NCBI GenBank assembly: GCA_023436305.1 | Contig: JAEZJQ010000021.1 | Location: 1-64,000 of the forward strand | Origin: Bacillota bacterium | Lineage (GTDB): Bacteria; Bacillota; UBA4882; UBA8346 | Direction of reading: 5' to 3' | DNA: 64,000 bases | Shown here: piece after piece, positions 53,340 to 62,600 of the stretch | How the letters are laid out: each line of letters begins with the position of its first letter | Position numbering within the stretch: the stretch's first letter is position 1 | The notes under the pieces: model-generated | Told to the model about the DNA's origin: nothing | Databases searched by the model: none | Seen by the model: only the letters and a program-made list of their open reading frames with translations | Translations under genes and position numbers: made by a program

Positions 53340-54044
53340 ATGAGTAATTTGGCACATCAACCTTTACTCCCAATCAAACTTGATAATTATAAACCATTAC
53401 GCGAATTGGTTTTCGAATCTTTACGGGAAGCCATTATCACCGGAAGACTGTCACCCGGAGAACGATTAATGGAGATTCAAATGGCGGAAGAGATGGGAGT
53501 TAGCCGTACCCCGGTCCGGGAAGCGATTCGAAAATTGGAATTAGAAGGATTAGTGGTGATGCTTCCTAGAAAGGGAGCTTATGTCGCCGGTTTGTCCTTG
53601 AAAGATATCACCGATGTTTTTGAAATCCGAGGGGCGCTTGAAGGTTTGGCGGCCGAGCTTGCCGCTGAAAGAATCACGGATGAAGAACTTGAGGGTTTGG
53701 AACGGTATTTGGTTAAAATATCAGAAGAGAGCGAAACCGGAGATTTAAGCAAAGTAGTGGAAACGGATACCGATTTTCACTCATTAATTTATGGCGCAAG
53801 TCGTAATCAGCGTTTATCCCAGATAATCAATAATTTACGGGAACAAATCCAACGATTCCGGAAAGCCTCCCTCTCTTATCCTGGGCGTGTGAAAGTGGCG
53901 GTGGAAGAACACCGTAAAATCGTTGAGGCAATTTCAAGCAGGGATGGTGAATTAGCTAGGAAATTAGCTTACGAACATATCGAAAACGCTGAAAATAGCA
54001 TGATGAGTATGTTTCAACAAGATCAAAAGTATGGAGGCGCTTAA
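53340..54044 (+). CDS. GntR-family transcriptional regulator (FCD subfamily)
   Basis: 234 aa. N-terminal winged helix (LRELVFESLREAIITGRLSPGERLMEIQMAEEMGVSRTPVREAIRKLELEGLV) and a C-terminal FCD ligand domain with DTDFHSLIYGAS and VAVEEHRKIVEAISSRD, whose His and Asp residues usually bind a metal. The effector is unknown. Lies 12 nt after ispE and directly abuts the nucleotidyltransferase gene, an arrangement seen in other Clostridia. Confidence 0.9.
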   Translation: MSNLAHQPLLPIKLDNYKPLRELVFESLREAIITGRLSPGERLMEIQMAEEMGVSRTPVREAIRKLELEGLVVMLPRKGAYVAGLSLKDITDVFEIRGALEGLAAELAAERITDEELEGLERYLVKISEESETGDLSKVVETDTDFHSLIYGASRNQRLSQIINNLREQIQRFRKASLSYPGRVKVAVEEHRKIVEAISSRDGELARKLAYEHIENAENSMMSMFQQDQKYGGA

Positions 54045-54794
54045 ATGGATGCGCTGGTTTTAGGAGGTGCTCTGAATTCAGGCCCTCTGCGTAAGATTAG
54101 TTGTGCTCAATATGAAGCGGGAATTAATATTGCCGGGCGGCCAATGATTGATTATGTTATATCGGCATTAAAGAATGTTCCCGTTATTACACGAATCGTC
54201 GTAGTATGTGATGAATCAATACTTTCGGAAGCGGTAAAAAAACAGATAACTTTCCATATTAATCCGGGGAAAACCTTGCTCGACAGTTTAAATAATGGGT
54301 TAAAGGCCATAGATACCCAGGAACCGGTTCTGGTGTTGACTGCAGATATTCCATTAATCAGTAAGGAAGCTCTTGAGGATTTTTTATTACGGTGTAACCA
54401 AAAAGAAGCTGATGTTTATTATTCGTTTGTGCCCAAAGAAGTAAATGATCAAAAGTATCCGGGTGTAAAACGGACTTACGTGAAACTTCGTGAGGGAGTA
54501 TTTACCGGGGGCAATCTGGTCTTATTATCACCCGGGGTGATCCGTGATCATATTGATATTTTGAACAAAGCGGTTTTACTTCGCAAAAAAACACTTCAAT
54601 TATGTTTGATGCTCGGATGGAAATATTTATTTTATTTATTGATGGGCCGGTTAACTATTCACCAAATTGAAGAGCAGGTTGCCAAGATATTAACGCTCAG
54701 AGCGAAAGGAGTTATTTCTTCCTTTCCCGAGGTCGGTATCGATGTGGATAAACCTAGCGATTTCTATTTAGTAAGCAAGGTTTTATCCAATTAG
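54045..54794 (+). CDS. NTP transferase-fold protein (MobA/IspD-like nucleotidyltransferase)
   Basis: 249 aa. A Rossmann-like nucleotidyltransferase: MDALVLGGALNSGPLRKIS at the NTP loop, INIAGRPMIDYVISALK, VLVLTADIPLISKEALEDFL with the metal Asp, GGNLVLLSPGVI and a C-terminal DVDKPSDFYLV. The canonical LAAGxGxRM loop is degenerate, so the activity or the sugar substrate is uncertain. Starts right at the end of the GntR gene and is probably co-transcribed with ispE. Confidence 0.8.
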   Translation: MDALVLGGALNSGPLRKISCAQYEAGINIAGRPMIDYVISALKNVPVITRIVVVCDESILSEAVKKQITFHINPGKTLLDSLNNGLKAIDTQEPVLVLTADIPLISKEALEDFLLRCNQKEADVYYSFVPKEVNDQKYPGVKRTYVKLREGVFTGGNLVLLSPGVIRDHIDILNKAVLLRKKTLQLCLMLGWKYLFYLLMGRLTIHQIEEQVAKILTLRAKGVISSFPEVGIDVDKPSDFYLVSKVLSN

Positions 54795-54862
54795 CATCAA
54801 TACTTTTGGCGGAACTCTAAAGTATGTTAAAAAGATATTGAGAAAATTGGAGGAGACATGTT

Positions 54863-55246
54863 ATGGAGAAAAAAATTATTTTAACCGAACGGGCTCCGGC
54901 TCCTATCGGACCTTATTCCCAAGCGATATCTTTTAACGGACTCCTTTTTATCTCCGGGCAATTACCGGTTGATCCGGCCACGGGAGAGATAGTTAAGGGG
55001 AGTATTCGGGAACAAACTTATCAAGTGCTGGAGAATATTCAGGGCATTGTAGAAAGCAGCGGAACTTATTTATCGCGTACTCTCAAGACAGTGGTATATA
55101 TGACCGATTTAAATGACTTCGGGGGGATGAATGAAATCTATCTTCACTATTTCGGAGAACAGCCACCGGCCCGTTCCACCGTTCAAGTCAGCCGGTTACC
55201 CAAAGACGTAAAAGTTGAGATTGAAGCCGTTGTAGCTTTAATGTAA
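54863..55246 (+). CDS. ridA: RidA family enamine/imine deaminase
   Basis: 127 aa with the YjgF/YER057c/UK114 pattern: APAPIGPYSQAISFNGLLFISGQLPVDP, EQTYQVLENIQGIVESSG, VYMTDLNDFGGMNEIYLHYF and the active-site Arg in PPARSTVQVSRLPKDVKVEIEAVV. Hydrolyses reactive 2-aminoacrylate-type enamines formed by PLP enzymes. ATG after GGAGG. Followed by its own terminator. Confidence 0.95.
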   Translation: MEKKIILTERAPAPIGPYSQAISFNGLLFISGQLPVDPATGEIVKGSIREQTYQVLENIQGIVESSGTYLSRTLKTVVYMTDLNDFGGMNEIYLHYFGEQPPARSTVQVSRLPKDVKVEIEAVVALM

Positions 55247-55274
55247 ATTTATCCGTTTTCACATACCCGTAACA

Positions 55275-55303
55275 TATATCCCTGACTAGGGATATTTTTT
55301 TTA
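55275..55303 (+). terminator. Terminator of ridA
   Basis: Stem ATATCCC/GGGATAT with loop TGACTA followed by eight T residues. Confidence 0.9.
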
Positions 55304-55403
55304 TTCAATAAAGGCAAAAAATTATTTTGATCAGGAGGAATTTCCGAAAATTTATGGAAACTTAATATTACGGTTGCATATCGGTAGAAAGGTGAGTGGA
55401 TTA

Positions 55404-55658
55404 ATGAACATCACAGATGTACGTTTAAAAAAAGTAGCTTCGGATGGTAAAATGAAAGCAATTGCCTCCATAACGATTGATGATGCTTTCGTAGTTCGTG
55501 ACATTCGGGTAATTGAAGGCCAAAATGGGTTATTTGTTGCGATGCCGAGCCGCAAAACCCCAGAAGGTGAATTTCGGGATATCGCTCACCCAATTACTTC
55601 CGAAGCTCGTGAATTAATTCAAAGTGCAATTTTGAAAGAGTATGAAACTTCGGTATAA
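55404..55658 (+). CDS. spoVG: Septation/sporulation regulator SpoVG
   Basis: An 84-aa nucleic-acid-binding regulator. MNITDVRLKKVASDGKMKAIASI, DDAFVVRDIRVIEGQNGLFVAMPSRKTPEGEFRDIAHPI and a C-terminal helix match SpoVG closely. ATG at 55404, seven nt after AAAGGTGAG; the longer frame from 55374 is unlikely. Located upstream of tRNA-Gln and glmU, as spoVG-glmU in Bacillus. Confidence 0.96.
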   Translation: MNITDVRLKKVASDGKMKAIASITIDDAFVVRDIRVIEGQNGLFVAMPSRKTPEGEFRDIAHPITSEARELIQSAILKEYETSV

Positions 55659-55681
55659 TCTAATTAAATTTCAATATTAAA

Positions 55682-55787
55682 GGCTGTCTAAAAGGGATTT
55701 TAAATAAAAATATATAATATAGCAACATCAAAGCAAATTACTATGTATTATATATTTTTATCGTTAAAGATACCTTTTAGGACAGCC
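55682..55787. repeat. 105-bp MITE-like inverted-repeat element, copy 2
   Basis: 106 bp with ends GGCTGTCTAAAAGG and, inverted, GGCTGTCCTAAAAGG, self-complementary through most of its length and sharing the ATATAGCAAC core with the copy at 10970-11074. It starts 23 nt after the spoVG stop and may act as a terminator by its fold. Confidence 0.7.
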
Positions 55788-55980
55788 TGTTTTTATCCGT
55801 ATAGTTGATTACATCCAAAAAGAAAACGTTTGCCGATTTTGTCAAAATAATTAGTAAACTCACTCCAATTATCACGGAATATATACTATCTTTTAAATAA
55901 ATTCTTTATATAGATCGAAACGCAAATACATTAAAAACAAGGTTTTACAGGGGTAAAATTTACCTTTTAGAATCTAGTGA

Positions 55981-56009
55981 TTGACAATCCCTCGAATGAC
56001 TGATATACT
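55981..56009 (+). promoter_or_regulatory. Promoter of tRNA-Gln
   Basis: TTGACA (55981-55986), 17-bp spacer, TATACT (56004-56009), 16 nt before the tRNA. Confidence 0.9.
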
Positions 56010-56024
56010 ATATTTTGCATTCAT

Positions 56025-56100
56025 TGGGGCGTAGCCAAGTTGGTAAGGCACGGGACTTTGACTCCCGCATTCGTTGGTTCGAGTCCAGCCGCCCCAGCCA
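56025..56100 (+). tRNA. tRNA-Gln (UUG)
   Basis: 76 nt: acceptor TGGGGCG/CGCCCCA, D arm TAGCCAAGTTGGTAAGGCA, anticodon loop CTTTGAC, T loop TTCGAGT and encoded GCCA end. Confidence 0.95.
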
Positions 56101-56112
56101 AATTTTAAGCGA

Positions 56113-56137
56113 GAACTCGGTTGAGTTCTTTTTTTAT
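56113..56137 (+). terminator. Terminator after tRNA-Gln
   Basis: Stem AGAACTC/GAGTTCT with GGTT loop followed by TTTTTTT, 21 nt before glmU. Confidence 0.85.
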
Positions 56138-56157
56138 CGAAATCCAGGAGTGTTTAC

Positions 56158-57171
56158 ATGTCAAAATTAGCAACGATAATTTTGGCGGCAGGCCAAGGGA
56201 CCAGGATGCAATCAAGACTTCCGAAAGTATTGCACCCTTTATTAGGCCGCCCAATGCTTAAGTATATAACTGATATAGCCTGTTGCGTTGGTTCAAATCC
56301 GATCTTAATCGTCATTGGATACGAAGGTGAGCAAGTAAGCGCTGCTTTAGGCACGGAATACCAATATATTTGGCAGCGTCAACAATTGGGTACCGGCCAT
56401 GCCATTATAATGGCTAAAGAGTTGCTATCAAGCCTTACCGGTGACTTATTGGTTTTATATGGCGATACTCCGTTGCTTCGTGAGGAGACTTTGAATGAAT
56501 TGATTGCCCTGAAACGAAAATCCCAAGCTCAAGCTGCAATTTTGACGACAATTTTGGACAATCCCACCGGATATGGCCGAATCATTCGTAATGCCAATGA
56601 TTTTATTACCGGTATTATCGAAGATAAAGATGCTGATTCCACTCAAAAAAAGATAACCGAGGTTAATACCGGCGTCTATTGTTTCACCATATCCGATTTG
56701 CTTCAAGCAATTGAAGAGCTTTCACCTGCCAATGCCCAGGGTGAATATTACTTAACCGATGTGTTTAGAATATTTTTTGCGCAAGGCCTTAAAATCGTTG
56801 GGCTGCAAACCAATGCCGCCGAAGAAGTTATGGGACCCAATGACCGTTTACAATTGGCCAATACCGAGAGACTTCTAAAACTCGCCATTAACCACCAATG
56901 GATGCAACAGGGGGTTACCATTCAAGATCCGGAATTCACTTATATCGGTCCGGAAGTGGAAATCGGGCGTGATACTACGATTATGCCCGGGACGTTTCTG
57001 CTCGGCCGAACCAAGATCGGATCCAATTGTGTTATCGGGCCACATACTCGGATTATTGATTCCCAAATTGAAACGGGAACCATCGTCCAATTCAGCCAGG
57101 TTATCGAGGCCCGATTGGGTCCGGATAATACCGTTGGACCATTCGTTTCTATCCATCCGGAGGCAAAATAG
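56158..57171 (+). CDS. glmU: C-terminally truncated GlmU (UDP-GlcNAc pyrophosphorylase part)
   Basis: Uridylyltransferase that makes UDP-GlcNAc from GlcNAc-1-P and UTP. 337 aa versus about 455 for bifunctional GlmU. The pyrophosphorylase domain is complete: LAAGQGTRMQSRLPKVLHPLLG, QLGTGHAI, VLYGDTPLL, NPTGYGRI, EVNTGVYCF and GEYYLTDVF. The left-handed beta-helix begins at about 252 (IQDPEFTYIGPEVEIGRDT) but stops at GPFVSIHPEAK, before the His, Tyr, Asn and Lys residues of the acetyltransferase site. The downstream bases do not restore the missing part in another frame. prs, usually next, is absent. Confidence 0.9.
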   Translation: MSKLATIILAAGQGTRMQSRLPKVLHPLLGRPMLKYITDIACCVGSNPILIVIGYEGEQVSAALGTEYQYIWQRQQLGTGHAIIMAKELLSSLTGDLLVLYGDTPLLREETLNELIALKRKSQAQAAILTTILDNPTGYGRIIRNANDFITGIIEDKDADSTQKKITEVNTGVYCFTISDLLQAIEELSPANAQGEYYLTDVFRIFFAQGLKIVGLQTNAAEEVMGPNDRLQLANTERLLKLAINHQWMQQGVTIQDPEFTYIGPEVEIGRDTTIMPGTFLLGRTKIGSNCVIGPHTRIIDSQIETGTIVQFSQVIEARLGPDNTVGPFVSIHPEAK

Positions 57172-57333
57172 ATAAAGGTGAAAAACTCGGACCGGAAATT
57201 AAATTTTTTAATAAAGTTGACTTTTCAGAGCGCTTTTAGTTTACAATAGAATGTGGGAATGTTATAATGTGAGCGATCTTTATTTATGTATCTTCTTTGC
57301 CATTTCAACATTTCTATATAGGAGGAGTCAAAA

Positions 57334-57960
57334 ATGGAACTTTTATTAGCGGCAGAAGAACGTGAGGCGTTAGGAAAACAAAAAACGGTTAAATTCCGGA
57401 AAAATGGAAAAATACCCGGTGTTTTATACGGTGAGGGAAAACCGGTGGAACATGTTACCGTGAATGCCCATGAATTTAGCCATTTTGTGCTCAAACACGG
57501 TATGGGTAAATTAATCAGCCTGGATATTCAAAATGGGAAAAAGACCACCAAAGAACAAGTGCTTATTAAGGAATGCCAACGTCATCCCTTGAAAGGAAAC
57601 ATATTACATGTTGACTTTTTCCGGGTGGCTATGGACCATCCGGTAACCGTTAAAGTGCCGGTCCATTTAACCGGAGAAGAAAAACGTTCCCGTGATGGGG
57701 CAATTTTGGAAATTTTGGTTCATGAGATGGAAGTAAGCTGTTTGCCAGCCAATATTCCTGATCGAATTATGGTTGATGTCAGTAAGCTTTCACTGGGCGC
57801 GGGGCTTCATGTAAAAGATATCGCCATGCCGGAGGGAGTTCGCAGTTTGACTCCAGCAGAAGAAGTGATTGTAATAGCTTCTTCAGCGACGGTTGGCGCA
57901 GAAACCACCCCAACCGAAACAGCTGAACCGGAAGTCATCGGCTCGAAAAAAACCGAATAA
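57334..57960 (+). CDS. rplY: 50S ribosomal protein L25 / general stress protein Ctc
   Basis: 208 aa. N-terminal L25 5S-rRNA-binding domain (EREALGKQKTVKFRKNGKIPGVLYG, about residues 8-95) and the TL5/Ctc C-terminal beta domain (VTVKVPVHLTGEEKRSRDGAILEILVHEMEVSCLPANIPDRIMVDVS). The acidic tail is typical. AGGAGG precedes the ATG. Lies between glmU and pth as in Bacillus, with prs missing. Confidence 0.95.
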   Translation: MELLLAAEEREALGKQKTVKFRKNGKIPGVLYGEGKPVEHVTVNAHEFSHFVLKHGMGKLISLDIQNGKKTTKEQVLIKECQRHPLKGNILHVDFFRVAMDHPVTVKVPVHLTGEEKRSRDGAILEILVHEMEVSCLPANIPDRIMVDVSKLSLGAGLHVKDIAMPEGVRSLTPAEEVIVIASSATVGAETTPTETAEPEVIGSKKTE

Positions 57961-57984
57961 TAATTTCAATTCATTTTTCTTCTA

Positions 57985-57996
57985 CGCGCGCGCGCG
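57985..57996. repeat. (CG)6 dinucleotide tract
   Basis: Six CG repeats in an AT-rich 45-bp gap between rplY and pth; alternating CG is a Z-DNA-prone sequence. Probably incidental. Confidence 0.6.
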
Positions 57997-58005
57997 ACAA
58001 CTTGG

Positions 58006-58626
58006 GTGGTGGCGTGTTTGTATTTATTAGTAGGCTTAGGGAATCCTGGCCTGAAGTATAAGCTAACCCGGCATAATGCCGGGTTTTTGGTGATCGACCA
58101 AATTGCTAAAAATCATTTAATGAATTTAGATAAAAAAGAGTTTCACTGCATTTTTGGAAAAGGACGGATTGGCGCCCGGGAACTTTTGTTGGCTCAACCG
58201 CAAACTTTTATGAATTTAAGCGGTGAAGCCGTGGTTGCCCTGGTTAATTATTTTAAAATCAGTCCGGATCGGGTACTCATTATCTCAGATGATATGGATT
58301 TGCCGTTGGGTTCCATTCGTTTGAAACTCACCGGCAGTTCCGGCGGGCATAAGGGCTTGGCCTCAATTATCAATCTGTTGGGGACCAATCAAATCCCGCG
58401 ATTACGAATCGGGATTGGTAAACCGAAAGATCAGGCGGTCATTGACTTTGTATTAACTCCTTTTTCCGAAAGTGAACATTCGCTTTTTCAATCCGTGGTA
58501 ATGACCTGCGCCGAAGCGGCAGTCAGTTTTGTTACTGAAGGACCGGAATTCACGATGAGCCATTTTAATGGGGAAATTGGGAAGATAAAACCATCGTTCC
58601 CCAAATCACCGGAGAATCTAGCTTAG
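58006..58626 (+). CDS. pth: Peptidyl-tRNA hydrolase
   Basis: Recycles tRNA by cleaving peptidyl-tRNA. 206 aa (202 if the TTG at 58018 is used). LLVGLGNPGLKYKLTRHNAGFLVID with catalytic His, LLAQPQTFMNLSGEAV, ISDDMDLPLGSIRLKLTGSSGGHKGLASI and LRIGIGKP are diagnostic. The start is ambiguous between GTGs at 58006 and 58009 and the TTG at 58018, which alone has a ribosome site (GGGTGGTG) at good spacing and gives the family N-terminus. Confidence 0.95.
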   Translation: MVACLYLLVGLGNPGLKYKLTRHNAGFLVIDQIAKNHLMNLDKKEFHCIFGKGRIGARELLLAQPQTFMNLSGEAVVALVNYFKISPDRVLIISDDMDLPLGSIRLKLTGSSGGHKGLASIINLLGTNQIPRLRIGIGKPKDQAVIDFVLTPFSESEHSLFQSVVMTCAEAAVSFVTEGPEFTMSHFNGEIGKIKPSFPKSPENLA

Positions 58627-58905
58627 TTTTAGACGTTTACGGTGAATAAATTGTTTATTTAAGGCTATTATAAATTATAGGTTTATTGATCACCAAATAA
58701 ATAGAAAATAGGCGTATCTCTTGTTTCATTTCGCAGCGTATAGTCTTGAACAAATATGCGGCCTACTTTTCATGCGATTTTTCGGATGGCTACATGTTTT
58801 TTAAATACGACTTGTTTCATGACGTTGGAATTATATTATTTCCTAATTAGTTTTAGTTCGAGTATTTGTGGGTATTCTATTTTATATCAGTGAAGTCGAT
58901 GGATA

Positions 58906-59301
58906 ATGAGTGTAATTATTAAACTTTTGGCGGGCTCAATTTTAGCGATGGGCCTGGCTTGGTTATGGGATCGATTGTTTATCGTTTCCGGTATTAATCA
59001 GCAAATACGGATCGGTATTTTAATTCCGATTGGAGAAGAAATAATAAAATTGGTGATTTTGGACCACCTTTGTTTTTCACCCCTATTGTTTTATGGTTTA
59101 TTTGGTTTGGGTGAAGGCATTTTTGAGTCATTTAGAGTACCCAAGCATTTTAAAAGCACTTTAATTTTAGCCGGATGGATAACTCATACAATATTCAGCC
59201 TGTTTTATTTAACTGTTTTACCCAGGTATTTTCAACTGTTTTTAGCAATTTGCGCTCATTGTTTATGGAATTTTACAGTGCTTCGTATTACAAAGTATTG
59301 A
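58906..59301 (+). CDS. Small membrane protein with PrsW/CPBP-like protease motifs
   Basis: 131 aa with four or five membrane helices. Spaced motifs EEIIKL (about 45-50), GLGEGIFES (about 70-78), a membrane His in ITHTIFSLF (about 95) and AHCLWNF (about 121-127) resemble EExxK, ExxxE and His/Asn motifs of PrsW or CPBP intramembrane metalloproteases, in a shorter protein. Protease activity is inferred. No clear ribosome site; ATG chosen by frame. Lies between pth and mfd where Bacillus has yabK or nothing comparable. Its stop is directly followed by a 75-bp repeat. Confidence 0.6.
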   Translation: MSVIIKLLAGSILAMGLAWLWDRLFIVSGINQQIRIGILIPIGEEIIKLVILDHLCFSPLLFYGLFGLGEGIFESFRVPKHFKSTLILAGWITHTIFSLFYLTVLPRYFQLFLAICAHCLWNFTVLRITKY

Positions 59302-59302
59302 T

Positions 59303-59377
59303 TAACACGAAAAAGGGGTTATACGGTATTTTCAAAGCCGATTCATGGCCCGTTACGATAACAACCATTTCGTGTTA
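59303..59377. repeat. 75-bp palindromic repeat, copy C (inverted)
   Basis: Exactly 75 bp with TAACACGA and TCGTGTTA ends, in the opposite orientation to copies A and B and more diverged in the centre, though CATGAATCGGCTTTG is shared. It starts two nt after a gene stop and may act as a terminator. The rest of 59378-59657 holds nothing recognised. Confidence 0.8.
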
Positions 59378-59657
59378 GTGACTTATTGATTTGATGATAC
59401 TCGTTTGTTGATTTGATAAAATTTTTTCGGAACTTTGTTCACTATCTGATCCGGTTGACGAATAAAATAATATGGTTTAAAAAGAAATGGTGATGACATA
59501 CTTTTGCTTTAATTGTTTGTAAAAATAAAGCCTGTTTTACATATAACAAGTAAAATAGAAATCTCGTATAAGGTATGAAAAATTTCTTCCTGAAGTTTGG
59601 ATATATCAAAAACGATTTGATTGATCGAAGGTAAGGGAAAGACATTAAGGGGGCGCC

Positions 59658-62600
59658 ATGAACAAGTTAATCGCGGAGATCTCCCTCCATCCCGATTTTA
59701 GAAGGGTAAAACAAAATTTTGACCAAGGTAATCAAGATCTATTAACCGGAGTCAGCGGAAGTCAGAAATCGGTATTTATTGCGGCGTTAACCCACGATAC
59801 AGTTCAAAAGGTTTTAATCATCAGCCACAGTAATAGTCAGGCGTACCGGTTGTCTTTGGATCTTGAAGGACTAATCGGCAAGGATAAAACCGCTTTTTTT
59901 CCGGCGAATGAACTTTTTCCCCACGAGGAAGCATACGAGCCTGAAGTTACAGTACAACGGGTAGCAACGTTGGGCAAAATTTTAAAGCCGGAAAAATTAA
60001 TGATAGTCACTTCCTGGGAAGCGTTGCAACGGCGGTTGATACCTCCGGCCAAATTTATGGAATTTACCTTATTCCTTAAAGTAGGCATGGAAACCTCTTT
60101 AAATTGCCTACTTGAGAGACTGATAAAAATGGGTTATCAAAGGGTTGACCTAGTCCAATCCATTGGGCAGTTTAGTCAGCGGGGGGACTTGGTTGACATA
60201 TTTCCGTTGGATCAGGCCAATCCGGTTCGAATCGAATTTTTTGGTGATGAGATCGATTCGTTACGGTTTTTTAAAGTGGATGATCAAATCTCTATCGAAC
60301 AGATCAAGGAAATGTTAATATTACCGACCAGGGAAGGACTATGGCTTCAGGAAGAGTTTGAAGCCTCCCGGGATAAAATCCGGCAGGATTTAAATGATCA
60401 GGTGTCCAAACTTACCGATTTCGGGAAGATTAACGAAGCGGACGCTTTAAAAAATAAAATTGAAGAATCTTTGGAAAGATTATCGCAAGGGTATCAAATG
60501 CCAGGGTCCGACCAGTTTTTGCCCTGGATTGAAACCAATATGGTCACCCTCCTTGATTATTTACCGGATAGCAGGATCATTCTTGATGAGCCTGTTCGTG
60601 GACAGGATACTTATCGTAACCTGCAAGAAGAACATGCCAATATTTATAGTAATTTTTTGGAGAGAGGCGTGATTCTACCCCGTGAACAAGAAATTTTTGT
60701 TAATTCCAACGGCCTTGAAGCGTTGATTTGGGCTCGTAACCCATGGTCGCTTTCATTGTTGGCCAAAACCCCCAAGGGAGTTATACCGGCGCATATTTTA
60801 ACCCTTCCCACGAAAAGCGCGCCGGTCTTTCATAGCAAAATTGAAACACTGGCCAAAGATTTCAACAATTGGTTAAAAAATAATCAAATTATTATTTTGG
60901 CAGTGTCAATGAAAGATAAAGCCCGACGGTTGAGAGAGGTATTAAGGGAGCAGGGAATTGCCTCTATCTTCGTAGGCGACGGTATGGAGCCCGAATTGAT
61001 TCCCGGTACTATCCGGATTGAAGTTCTTGATCTGGAATCCGGGTTTGAATGGATTCCCGAAAAGATTTTAATCCTTACCGAGACGGAGATATACGGCCGC
61101 CAAAAGAAACGATATCAATCCCGGTTTCAACAGGAAGGCTCCAAGATTAGTTCTTTTACCGATCTTAAGGTGGGCGATTATGTGGTCCATATTAACCATG
61201 GTATTGGTAAATTTATGGGCCTGGAAACATTGGAGATTGCCGGTAGCCATCGAGACTATTTAAAAATTGAATATGCCGGGGAGGATCGTTTATTTATCCC
61301 CACTGATCAAGTAAATTTGTTGCAAAAATATATCGGAATCGAGGATGCGCCACCGAAACTCAATAAAATGGGAGGGGCCGATTGGCAAAAAGTCAAAAAC
61401 CGGGTGAAGGAATCAATCCGGGATATGGCCGAAGAACTACTGGAATTATATGCGCAGCGGGAAGTAACTCCGGGTCACGCTTTCGGTCCGGATACCGTTT
61501 GGCAATATGAATTCGAAGAAGCTTTTTATTACGAGGAAACTCCAGACCAATTACGGGCCATCGCCGAAATTAAAAAGGATATGGAGTCTTCCAAACCTAT
61601 GGATCGTTTAGTATGCGGGGATGTTGGTTATGGTAAAACCGAAGTGGCTATGCGGGCGGCTTTCAAGACGGTGATGGACGGGAGGCAAGTTGGAATCCTG
61701 GTACCTACAACGATCTTAGCCCAACAACATTTTTTAACCCTCCGGGAACGATTTTCCGGTTACCCGATTAATGTGAAAGTTATCAGCCGGTTTCAATCAC
61801 CCAAGGAACAGGCAACGACGATTAATGGGTTGTTGGAAGGCGAAGTGGATATCGTCATCGGAACCCACCGGCTGTTATCCGCCGATCTTCATTTTAAAGA
61901 TCTAGGTTTGTTAATTGTTGATGAAGAACAACGTTTCGGAGTAGCCCATAAGGAAAAACTCAAGGAATTACGGAAGAATGTTGATGTGTTAACGCTCACC
62001 GCCACGCCCATTCCCCGGACTCTGCATATGTCGCTGGCCGGAATCCGGGATATAAGTATTATCGAAACAGCACCGCAAGGTAGATTCCCGATTCGAACCC
62101 ATGTTCTGGAATATAATGTGGAAGTGATCCGGGAAGCAATCCAGCGGGAATTGGATCGCCAGGGACAAGTTTATTTCGTATATAACAGGGTGGAAACCAT
62201 TGAACGAATGGCGGCCCATCTTCAGGAAATCTTGCCGAATGCCCGTATTTCCATTGCTCACGGCCAAATGGATGAAGATGGGCTGGAACAGGTAATGTTG
62301 GATTTTTATGAAAATCAATCCGACATTCTGGTCTGTACCACCATCATTGAAACAGGTCTGGATATTCCCAATGTGAATACTTTAATTGTTTATGATGCCG
62401 ACCGGTTTGGTCTGGCCCAACTTTATCAGTTAAGGGGCCGTGTGGGCCGGAGTAACCGTTTGGCTCATGCTTATTTCTGTTACCGGAAGGATAAGAGTTT
62501 ATCCGAAACCGCTGAAAAAAGATTAGCAGCCATTCGGGAGTTCACTGATCTGGGTTCAGGCTTTAAAATTGCCATGCGGGATTTGGAGATTCGCGGGGCC

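Noticed and set aside
57172..57333. Continuation of glmU after the stop in another frame
   Set aside because: I read the following bases in all frames and saw no hexapeptide repeats, so it is not a simple frameshift.
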